A DNA stretch of 6,164 bases from an uncultured Calothrix sp. (GCA_937884685.1 CAKZYM010000167.1:1-6164), one strand, 5' to 3'; shown: positions 1-5,299, counted from the stretch's first letter. Translations and numbers: made by a program. Notes: generated by a model from the letters alone, not told the origin.

Positions 1-285
1 AAATACGGCACTGTTAACTTCATCTGTATGACTTTTGAGAACAGCCGATTGCTTGCCTTGAGTATCCCAAATCCGGGCAGTATTGTCCCAAGATGCAGTG
101 AGAATACGTTTGCCGTTTGGACTAAATACGGCACTGAAGACAAAACTAGTATGACCTTTGAGAACAGCTAATTGCTTGCCTTGAGTATCCCAAATCCGGG
201 CGGTATTGTCCTGTGAAGCAGTGAGAATGCGTTTGCCATCGGCGCTAAATACTGCGCTGTTGACATAATGTGTATGACCTTTGAG
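1..285 (-). repeat. 123-bp tandem repeat encoding WD40 units
   Basis: Two complete units (163-285 and 40-162) and the start of a third (1-39) lie inside the ATPase-WD40 gene. The marker ATGAC(C/T)TTTGAG recurs at 274, 151 and 28, an exact 123-bp period (41 codons). Each unit reads LK(G/S)HT...V.SAVFS..GKRILTAS.DNTARIWDTQGKQ. Many differences between the two complete units are silent, so the protein repeat is more conserved than the DNA. The array probably continues beyond the left edge. Confidence 0.9.
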
Positions 286-2001
286 TCGATTGCGCTCCTT
301 GATACCATGTAAAATTTCTTTTAAAGCTTTGAGGGGACTGGTAACTGGATAATTTTCGACAAAACGACCTTTCCCCACAAGCTTTTGTAAACCTTGCCCA
401 GCTTCCATTGCTGAAATTAATGCGTCTATTTTGTATTTGTCGTCAGCAAACAAATCTAAAGCATCATTGCTTTGACGTTCGATTTCAGTAGCTTTTTGTG
501 CATCTGCAATTAATTTTTGGGCATACAAACCTCCTCCTATAGCCCCCAAAATTCCCGCTGTCAAAACACCCAAACCGATACGACTAATACGCTGGGCTTT
601 TCCTTGGGCATTGTTGACAATCTGCTGAGCTTGTTTCCTGGTTTCTGCTAAAGCATTTTGCTTATCCAAATCTTGACTAGCAGCTAAAAACTGATAATCC
701 AAATAACCTAAACTCTTCCCATCAGACCATTTCAGAGCAAACTCTAATTCGTATCCCTGCAATAAGCAAGGCGTATTTTGATAATTACTATCTAACCAAA
801 CACGAATTTGCTTTCCGTAGGGACGCTGTTTTTTTAATTCTTTCTCTACCCAATTTAAATCAAAAATGCGAGCATAAATTCGATTATAAATTCTTAACTT
901 GCCTTCCTGCTCAACAACTAATCCTGTTAAACGTAACCTCATCTGTTCTGGAGTGTTATTAAAAGCAATTTCACCCTCTTTTAAAAGTTGCCGATGTGAT
1001 TCCAGATGATAAATAGCATGTTGTTCATTTAGTAGCATCCTATCTCGGATATGCTTTAAATGCTCTTGTTCATCTTGTGCTTCCCAATTCTGAATAATTC
1101 GTTTTTGAATAATATCTTGAACAATATCTTTTATCTGCTTATCTTGCAGATATATATCCTTGGAAAATAGGGCTTCAGATGCGGAAACTTCTAATATTTC
1201 TGAAATCAATAAATAACAAACTCTTTGAGTTAGTAAAGGTTGTCCCCTCGTCCAGTATAAAATTTCCTCCATCAAGCCTTGGAGATTTTCAACTTTGCCC
1301 TCTAAGTTATTTTCTAAAACTTTTATTAAGGGATTAACTTCATCTATTTGAAAACCATCGAGCTGAATAGACTGACCAATATTGAATGGTGTTATCAGCT
1401 TATTTTGAATTAAATTACTAGGAGTAGCGACTCCAAAAAAAGCAAAATTTAAACGTTCATATTTTGAGTCATTAGCACGTCTTTGATAACAACTTCTAAT
1501 AAAAGCGAAAAAATCATCCGTCGAAAAATTTAAACTGAGAATACTATCAATTTCATCTATAAAAATTACAATGTTTTGAGCAATATTTGGTAACAATAAT
1601 TCACTAAAAAACTTCTCTAAGCGTTTTGTTGGTGAAATTTCCAGAGATTTATATGTATCCCACCACTCATCTAATGCCTCATATTCCATTGGCTGGGATG
1701 ATTTTACTAATAACTCATGGAATAAACTATCAGTAATACTTCCATACCACTGTTCGATAGTAATTTCCTGACTACCAAACAAAGAAATATCAATCACAAC
1801 ACAAGCATAGCCCTCAGCCAGCAAGCGTTTCATTGTCCGGACTAATAAACTGGTTTTCCCCATTTGGCGGGAGTTGAAAACATAACACAGTTCTCCCGAC
1901 TTTAAAAACTGATACAGCTTAGAATCTGCTTGCCGTGTCACATAACTGGGGTCATTTTCCTTTAAGCTTCCACCAATTGTATTTCTGTAGTTTCCCATCA
2001 T
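1..2001 (-). CDS. AAA-like ATPase with membrane segment and WD40 repeats (partial, C-terminus off window)
   Basis: The frame is open from the ATG at 2001 to the window edge (667 codons, no stop), so the C-terminus is missing. Residues about 8-390 match the cyanobacterial AAA-like family (AAA_35 type): GGSL..DPSYV..QAD..LY near the N-terminus, a P-loop NSRQMGKTSLL (43-53), an intact Walker B IVIFIDEID (144-152) and a sensor-like FAFFGVATPSNLI (187-199). A charged linker is followed by a Gly-rich hydrophobic segment (about 473-494) that could be a single membrane helix. From residue 573 come WD40 repeats with GH and IWD signatures: two complete 41-residue units and the start of a third. Known for such architectures: NTP-driven switches with a repeat platform that binds partners; the ligand here is unknown. 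ATG 2001 is followed at once by a second ATG (1998). No ATG, GTG or TTG lies between the upstream in-frame stop and 2001, and no clear Shine-Dalgarno is seen. It is transcribed divergently from the HTH-ATPase gene. Confidence 0.9.
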   Translation of the reverse strand, partial: MMGNYRNTIGGSLKENDPSYVTRQADSKLYQFLKSGELCYVFNSRQMGKTSLLVRTMKRLLAEGYACVVIDISLFGSQEITIEQWYGSITDSLFHELLVKSSQPMEYEALDEWWDTYKSLEISPTKRLEKFFSELLLPNIAQNIVIFIDEIDSILSLNFSTDDFFAFIRSCYQRRANDSKYERLNFAFFGVATPSNLIQNKLITPFNIGQSIQLDGFQIDEVNPLIKVLENNLEGKVENLQGLMEEILYWTRGQPLLTQRVCYLLISEILEVSASEALFSKDIYLQDKQIKDIVQDIIQKRIIQNWEAQDEQEHLKHIRDRMLLNEQHAIYHLESHRQLLKEGEIAFNNTPEQMRLRLTGLVVEQEGKLRIYNRIYARIFDLNWVEKELKKQRPYGKQIRVWLDSNYQNTPCLLQGYELEFALKWSDGKSLGYLDYQFLAASQDLDKQNALAETRKQAQQIVNNAQGKAQRISRIGLGVLTAGILGAIGGGLYAQKLIADAQKATEIERQSNDALDLFADDKYKIDALISAMEAGQGLQKLVGKGRFVENYPVTSPLKALKEILHGIKERNRLKGHTHYVNSAVFSADGKRILTASQDNTARIWDTQGKQLAVLKGHTSFVFSAVFSPNGKRILTASWDNTARIWDTQGKQSAVLKSHTDEVNSAVF

Positions 2002-2081
2002 AAATCTGCTTTTGGTATGCGAATTAATAATATTTATAGATTTATAAAATCGAATTGGTTGACTCAGGGAAAAATATATGA

Positions 2082-2087
2082 ATTATA
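2082..2087 (-). promoter_or_regulatory. Candidate -10 box for the ATPase-WD40 gene
   Basis: On the minus strand this is a perfect TATAAT, about 80 bases before the ATG at 2001, preceded directly by TTTGAA. No good -35 hexamer sits 16-18 bases upstream, so either an activator is needed or the match is chance in AT-rich DNA. The TTGAGT repeats at 2137-2210 lie upstream of it, where an activator would bind. Confidence 0.3.
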
Positions 2088-2136
2088 TTCAAAGACTATT
2101 TTCCCATATTTACTGTTTAATTTAACTTACAAAATG

Positions 2137-2210
2137 TTGAGTTTATATTGAGTTAGTATCGATTTAATATTGAGTATGTATTAATTCGTAACATTCTGAG
2201 GATTTTGAGT
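2137..2210. repeat. Four TTGAGT direct repeats, partly phased at 11 bp
   Basis: TTGAGT occurs at 2137-2142, 2148-2153, 2170-2175 and 2205-2210. The first three are spaced by 11 and 22 bp, so they face the same side of the helix. Degenerate copies occur in the 11-bp register at 2157 (TATCGATT) and 2179 (TATTAATT), compared with TATTGAGT at 2146 and 2168. Direct repeats at about 11 bp are typical of sites for OmpR/PhoB-type response regulators. The identity of any binding protein is unknown. Confidence 0.45.
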
Positions 2211-2294
2211 AATTTTTGCTGAAATTGTCAGGTTTTCGTATGTTGCATATTGACTTTTGAACTGATTTGTAATTTATTTTTTATATGTCTGGAT

Positions 2295-2308
2295 TTAAGT
2301 TTACTTAA
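2295..2308. promoter_or_regulatory. Palindrome TTAAGT-TT-ACTTAA, possible operator
   Basis: A perfect 6-bp inverted repeat around a TT centre, in the region between the two divergent ATPase genes. With single-base bulges the symmetry extends outward (CTG on the left to CAG on the right, about 2289-2312). It is of the size bound by a dimeric HTH regulator. It has no T tract and is far from any gene end, so a terminator is unlikely. Confidence 0.35.
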
Positions 2309-2310
2309 TC

Positions 2311-2429
2311 AGGACTAAGGGGGCACGTCACATAATTCGGATGGTGGGTGACACTATAAACTTCATTATTATGTCAACAATTCAAATTAAATTTCAGCGC
2401 GTAATTTATATAAATGAATTGTTAGTCCT
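2311..2429. repeat. Possible MITE-like element or IS remnant bounded by 8-bp inverted repeats
   Basis: AGGACTAA (2311-2318) is the exact reverse complement of TTAGTCCT (2422-2429). The segment is flanked by ATC on both sides (2308-2310 and 2430-2432), which could be a 3-bp target duplication. Its left part (2319-2352) is G-rich, unlike the surrounding AT-rich DNA. The arms do not extend further and there is no coding capacity. An 8-bp match alone could arise by chance. Confidence 0.2.
2376..2423. repeat. 9-bp inverted repeat with an AT-rich palindromic interior
   Basis: AACAATTCA (2376-2384) pairs perfectly with TGAATTGTT (2415-2423) across a 30-base loop. A 12-bp perfect palindrome, ATTTATATAAAT, overlaps the right arm at 2404-2415. 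It lies 70-110 bases before the HTH-ATPase start, a likely position for promoter or operator elements, but no canonical -35/-10 pair stands out. Confidence 0.35.
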
Positions 2430-2432
2430 ATC

Positions 2433-2456
2433 AGCTAATTTCATAAGCTAATTTCA
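2433..2456. repeat. Tandem direct repeat AGCTAATTTCA (13-bp period)
   Basis: Two identical 11-base copies lie at 2433-2443 and 2446-2456, about 35-55 bases upstream of the HTH-ATPase ATG. TATAAA sequences follow at 2460-2465 and 2470-2475 and could serve as -10 elements. The pair may be a regulator site, possibly for autoregulation by the HTH-type domain of the gene that follows (inference). Confidence 0.45.
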
Positions 2457-2489
2457 CAATATAAAAATGTATAAAATTTGCTGAATATT

Positions 2490-3437
2490 ATGCCAACTAT
2501 ACGTATGCGTAGTCTCAAAGTTCGCTCGGATCTTATTGAATATGTCAAACGAAGAGCGATAAACAAAGGTTATACACGTCAATTAGATTTAGCTGAAGCA
2601 ATAGACTGTTCTCAGTCAACAGCTTACAGTTTTCTTAATGGTAAACCAGTTGATAATTTGAATTTTCGAGAGTTTTGTAATATATTAGACCTGGATTTCA
2701 AAGATATTGCTGATTTTGGAGTTTCTACAAAAGAAAATGAAGAAGAAGAAAACCCACCAGAAATACTAGAAATAGATAAAATGAAGCCCCCTCTTAATCT
2801 AGAATATCCAGAAGGAGCGGTACCAGTAGATTCTTCCTTTTATGTAGAGCGTCCCCCCAATGAGCAGCGTTGTTATGAAGCAATCAAGAAACCTGGTTGT
2901 TTAATTCGTATTAAAGCACCGCAACAAATGGGAAAATCTTCCCTTTTAGCTCGGATTATTCAACAAGCAACAAGCGAAGAAAATATAACCATAACAATTG
3001 ACTTTGGTATAGCAGACGAACAGTTTTTCTCAAATTTAGATAATTTTTTATATTGTTTCTGCAATATTGTTATTGACGAAATAGGGAGAAATAACCCAGA
3101 ACTACTGGAAAAGTTATCAGATAAACTGGATAAACGTTGGAAGTCTTGCAAAAGAGTTGGATACAATCAAGCTTGTAGAAATTATTTCGAGCGTGATTTA
3201 TTCCCAGAGATAAAGAAATCGTTGGTTCTAAGTTTAGAAACCGTTGATAGATTATTTCAATATCCTGGAATATACAAAGATTTTTTTGCTTTACTGCGTG
3301 CCGTACATGAAGATACCAAACGTCGGGATACTTGGAAGCAACTGCGATTAATTTTAGCCTATTCTACCGAAGCTTACGTGGAAGTGGATTTAAATCAATC
3401 GCCCTTTAATGTCGGTTTACCAGTAGAATTACAATAA
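2490..3437 (+). CDS. N-terminal fragment: HTH-type domain plus AAA-like ATPase core
   Basis: This 315-residue product would result from the premature stop. Residues about 8-76 (SLKVRSDLIEYVK..., LAEAIDCSQSTAYSFLNGKPVD) form a small helix-turn-helix-like domain typical of cyanobacterial ATPase N-termini. An acidic linker with a run of Glu (about 80-97) follows. The ATPase core has an intact P-loop IKAPQQMGKSSLL (141-153). Its Walker B is LVLSLETVD (245-253), where the family usually has LDEVD: Asp is Glu and the catalytic Glu is Thr, so hydrolysis may be weak or absent. ATG 2490 is chosen over an upstream in-frame TTG (2478). ATG 2505 (MRSLKVR) is also plausible, since remembered relatives start close to SLKVR. 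No clear Shine-Dalgarno is visible. Confidence 0.75.
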   Translation: MPTIRMRSLKVRSDLIEYVKRRAINKGYTRQLDLAEAIDCSQSTAYSFLNGKPVDNLNFREFCNILDLDFKDIADFGVSTKENEEEENPPEILEIDKMKPPLNLEYPEGAVPVDSSFYVERPPNEQRCYEAIKKPGCLIRIKAPQQMGKSSLLARIIQQATSEENITITIDFGIADEQFFSNLDNFLYCFCNIVIDEIGRNNPELLEKLSDKLDKRWKSCKRVGYNQACRNYFERDLFPEIKKSLVLSLETVDRLFQYPGIYKDFFALLRAVHEDTKRRDTWKQLRLILAYSTEAYVEVDLNQSPFNVGLPVELQ

Positions 3438-3842
3438 TTTAACCATCAGCAAGTAAAGGATTTAACCCATCGTCATCAGCTGCAATGGAGCGATACACAA
3501 GTAGAAAGCTTGATGGGAGTGCTAGGAGGGCATCCTTATCTGATACGTTTAGCTATGTATAGAATTGCCGTACAAGAAACAAATTTAGATGAGCTTTTAC
3601 AGAAAGCAACAACCGCAGAAAGTATATATAACAATCATTTACTACGATTAGAAAATGTTTTGCAGAGACAACCAGAATTAAAGCAAGCAATGCAAGAAAT
3701 TGCCGGGGGTAATTACTCCATACCTTTAACTAAAGAAGTCAGATTTAAATTATATAGTTTGGGTGTGGTGAAACTAGAGGATGACCAAGTAATTCCTAGA
3801 TGTCGGTTGTATGAGAAATATTTTTTGCAGAAGAGTGAGTGA
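3438..3842 (+). pseudogene. C-terminal remnant of the HTH/AAA-like ATPase gene
   Basis: These 134 codons are in the same frame as the upstream fragment and start directly after its TAA. They encode the usual end of the family: FNHQQVKDLTHRH, GGHPYLIRLAMYRIA, a helical stretch with HLLRLENVLQ, and PRCRLYEKYF near the C-terminus. The only internal starts are a TTG at 3510 and an ATG at 3513, neither with a convincing ribosome binding site, and both cut into the domain. An independent 110-residue protein is therefore unlikely. The segment contains no nucleotide-binding motif of its own. Confidence 0.75.
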
Positions 3843-3974
3843 AAGCTTGGTCAATTTTCTGGTGTTTTCTGACGAGAATATAAAAAATAAAAGTAAATTA
3901 AAGTCAATAATAACTCAAGTCTGTTCTCAAGTAGCGGTGTTGTTTGATGAAATTGTAGACTTCAACAAACATCA
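3843..3974. other. Intergenic region with CTCAAGT direct repeat
   Basis: This 132-base spacer has no coding frame worth calling and no strong terminator for the preceding gene. CTCAAGT occurs twice with a 12-bp period (3914-3920 and 3926-3932), about 45-60 bases before the next ATG, a possible activator site. A short inverted repeat, TTGATG/CATCAA (3944-3949 and 3970-3975), touches the start codon but is too short to interpret. Confidence 0.3.
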
Positions 3975-4442
3975 ATGACAAGCAAACTTAACTCTAAATT
4001 ACTTGGAATTTTAACTGCAATTGCGACTGTTTCCGCTTCATTTTTGATTGCACAAATGACAGCCCAGGCTCATCACAGATTTGTTGATGATGTAGGCAGA
4101 CAATTATTACGAGTTGCGGTTGCTTCTGATTTAGGGGGATACGATTTGACTCATGACCCTTTTATCGATTCTGTAGGTGATGGTCAGTCGGATTATATTA
4201 CTCTAAATCTTCGTGCAGGTAAATCTTATGGAATTGTGGGAGTTTGTGATAGAGACTGTAGCGATATAGACCTCAAATTATACGATGGTTCGGGAAATTT
4301 TATCGATTCAGATATACAAAGCGATGATACTCCTGTTGTCACCGTTAACCCACGTTGGAGCGGTAGATACAGTATTAAAGTGAATATGGTTAGCTGCAAC
4401 CAAAATCCTTGTTACTACGGTGTGGGTGTTTTTGGTCAATAA
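3975..4442 (+). CDS. Small exported PPC-like beta-sandwich protein with four cysteines
   Basis: The 155-residue product has a clear Sec signal peptide: Lys-containing N-terminus (MTSKLNSK), hydrophobic core (about 9-26) and a probable cleavage site AQA|HH after residue 32. The mature part of about 123 residues resembles bacterial pre-peptidase C-terminal-like beta-sandwich domains: YITLNLRAGKSYGIVGVCD, then SDIDLKLYDGSGNFIDSD, then PVVTVNPRWSGRYSIKVNM. Four Cys (91, 95, 141, 146) form CDRDC and SCNQNPC motifs that could make disulfides in the periplasm or outside the cell. Asp-rich stretches might bind calcium (inference). There is no protease catalytic domain, so it may act as a stand-alone binding or accessory protein. 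ATG 3975 fits the signal peptide; no clear Shine-Dalgarno is seen. Its specific function is unknown. Confidence 0.8.
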   Translation: MTSKLNSKLLGILTAIATVSASFLIAQMTAQAHHRFVDDVGRQLLRVAVASDLGGYDLTHDPFIDSVGDGQSDYITLNLRAGKSYGIVGVCDRDCSDIDLKLYDGSGNFIDSDIQSDDTPVVTVNPRWSGRYSIKVNMVSCNQNPCYYGVGVFGQ

Positions 4443-4552
4443 ATTATGGCGCTATACACAAATCAAAAGCTTACTAATTATAGGTTTTGGTTTATATCCT
4501 AATCTGAATACTTAGTGCTATAAAATGCAAAAATCGCCTTGGAATAATCTCT

Positions 4553-4582
4553 AAGTCTGTTGCTGAATCAAGCAGCAGATTT
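4553..4582 (+). terminator. Terminator-like hairpin after the exported-protein gene
   Basis: AAGTCTGTTGCT (4553-4564) pairs with AGCAGCAGATTT (4571-4582), giving 12 pairs including two G-U, with a GAATCA loop. The 3' arm ends in a short T run (TTTT at 4580-4583). It lies about 110 bases after the stop at 4442 and about 45 before the next ATG, so it may end transcription of the upstream gene or form a leader structure for the DUF3768 gene. The rest of 4443-4626 is AT-rich with no other recognisable element. Confidence 0.45.
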
Positions 4583-4626
4583 TCACTATCTATATATATC
4601 TGGGTTGAAAAATAACGGTGAGAAAC

Positions 4627-4986
4627 ATGACAAATCAAACCGAGAAAAATTCAACCGCTAAAATCCGCGCTCTCAACGATAAATTCCGTCAAACATTTGA
4701 TAATAAACTGGGAAAAGTAATCATTACGCAGGGAGTAGGTTGTTTAAATACAAATCAGCTACAACAGTTACTTCAAGCGGTAAAGCAATTTAGCGATTTC
4801 AATGAAAATAACGACCCTTGGAAAGAACATGATATGGGTAAAATAGAGCTATTTGATGAACAGTTTTACTTTAAAATAGATTACTTTGACAGACATAAAT
4901 ATCAACAAGGTATCGGCTCGGAAGAACCATACAATGTTGATAAAACTTTTCGAGTAATGACGATTATGCTGGCAAGCGAGTACTAA
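4627..4986 (+). CDS. DUF3768 family protein
   Basis: This 119-residue soluble protein matches DUF3768 along its length as I remember the family. It has KIRALNDKFRQTF (12-24), a GV segment after VIITQ, then FNENNDPWKEHDMG (58-71) matching the conserved F..DNDP..EHDFG block. KIDYFD (83-88), GSEEP (97-101) and the C-terminal TIMLASEY (112-119) follow. Length is normal for the family. The biochemical function is unknown; I know the family mainly from proteobacterial plasmids and accessory DNA. I chose ATG 4627 over an in-frame GTG at 4618 because GGTGAG (4617-4622) then serves as a ribosome binding site four bases before the ATG. No signal peptide or membrane segment is present. It is followed at once by a strong hairpin and faces a convergent gene. 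Confidence 0.85.
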   Translation: MTNQTEKNSTAKIRALNDKFRQTFDNKLGKVIITQGVGCLNTNQLQQLLQAVKQFSDFNENNDPWKEHDMGKIELFDEQFYFKIDYFDRHKYQQGIGSEEPYNVDKTFRVMTIMLASEY

Positions 4987-4991
4987 TTTAA

Positions 4992-5030
4992 TAAGAGACG
5001 CTTGTGGTAACTTTCCATAAGCGTCTCTTA
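4992..5030. terminator. Strong hairpin between convergent genes, likely bidirectional terminator
   Basis: A 16-base arm (4992-5007, TAAGAGACGCTTGTGG) pairs with 5015-5030 (CCATAAGCGTCTCTTA), with one G-U pair and a 7-base loop. It begins six bases after the DUF3768 stop and ends 13 bases before the stop of the minus-strand gene, the right place to end both transcripts. Neither side has a long T tract beyond the CTCTTA of the arm itself. Short GAGACG/CGTCTC palindromes are also common as dispersed repeats in cyanobacterial genomes (recollection), so it may be such a repeat reused as a terminator. Confidence 0.7.
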
Positions 5031-5043
5031 AAACGTAAACAAA

Positions 5044-5289
5044 TCAAAATTCTATGTCTCCAGAAGCTTGATTATTTTTATTTTCCTCAATCATTTGATT
5101 AAATTCTTCAGAATTAACAAGTTTTTCGGTTTCTTCGTTTTCTTTATCTCGTTCTTCCATTCTTTTCAAATCATCACTGGTCGGGCAATATAGTTGGTCA
5201 ACATCAAGCTTTCCTTCTGCCAATAATTCTCCTGATGTCTTATCTTGATAAGGATTGCGAATCGAAATGTATTCTTTCTTTTGAGTCAT
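5044..5289 (-). CDS. Small acidic hypothetical protein (81 residues)
   Basis: I do not recognise this family. The protein starts MTQKKEYISIRNPYQDKTSGELLAEG, has one Cys in a QLYCPTSDDL segment, then a highly charged helical stretch rich in Glu, Lys and Asn (about residues 41-73), and ends SGDIEF. No signal peptide, membrane segment or metal motif is seen; it is probably cytoplasmic and may be partly disordered or coiled-coil. The ATG at 5289 is well supported by an AAGGAG ribosome binding site ten bases upstream. It lies 47 bases downstream of the larger minus-strand gene with no terminator between, so the two are probably co-transcribed. It may be an accessory partner of that protein (inference). 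Confidence 0.7.
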   Translation of the reverse strand: MTQKKEYISIRNPYQDKTSGELLAEGKLDVDQLYCPTSDDLKRMEERDKENEETEKLVNSEEFNQMIEENKNNQASGDIEF

Positions 5290-5299
5290 TTTACAAATA

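Larger units (their letters stand above)
2490..3842 (+). pseudogene. HTH-type/AAA-like ATPase gene interrupted by one in-frame stop
   Basis: The frame from ATG 2490 to TGA 3840-3842 spans 450 residue positions and is broken only by TAA at 3435-3437. Residues on both sides fit one AAA-like (AAA_35-type) protein. Relatives remembered from cyanobacteria read GLPIELPEF followed by QQVQDLA..H; here the sequence is GLPVELQ, stop, FNHQQVKDLTHRH. The stop stands where Glu is expected, so a single GAA-to-TAA change explains it. No frameshift is seen and the downstream 134 codons remain clean, so the lesion looks recent. Whether the gene is dead, makes a truncated protein, or is occasionally read through cannot be decided from sequence. 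A sequencing error is also possible. Confidence 0.8.

Noticed and set aside
2319..2430. End of a CRISPR-associated Tn7-like transposon
   Set aside because: Some TGTCA/TGACA-like words occur, but there is no regular series of transposase-binding repeats, no tns or cas12k gene, and no CRISPR repeat.
2478..2480. TTG start for the HTH-ATPase
   Set aside because: It adds only four residues before an in-frame ATG at 2490 and has no ribosome binding site.
2960..3166. Minus-strand open frame of 68 codons
   Set aside because: It lies antisense inside the well-supported ATPase core and has no family resemblance or ribosome binding site.
3435..3443. Programmed stop-codon readthrough
   Set aside because: The context CAA-TAA-TTT does not match the known readthrough signal (UAG CAA UUA), and no downstream structure was noticed. 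A mutation is simpler.
3510..3842. Independent 110-residue gene starting at TTG 3510
   Set aside because: The same frame continues upstream to the TAA with family-matching residues, so this is the tail of the interrupted ATPase.
3944..3975. TTGATG/CATCAA hairpin masking the start codon of the exported protein
   Set aside because: Six-base arms with a 20-base loop in AT-rich DNA are too weak to claim translational control.
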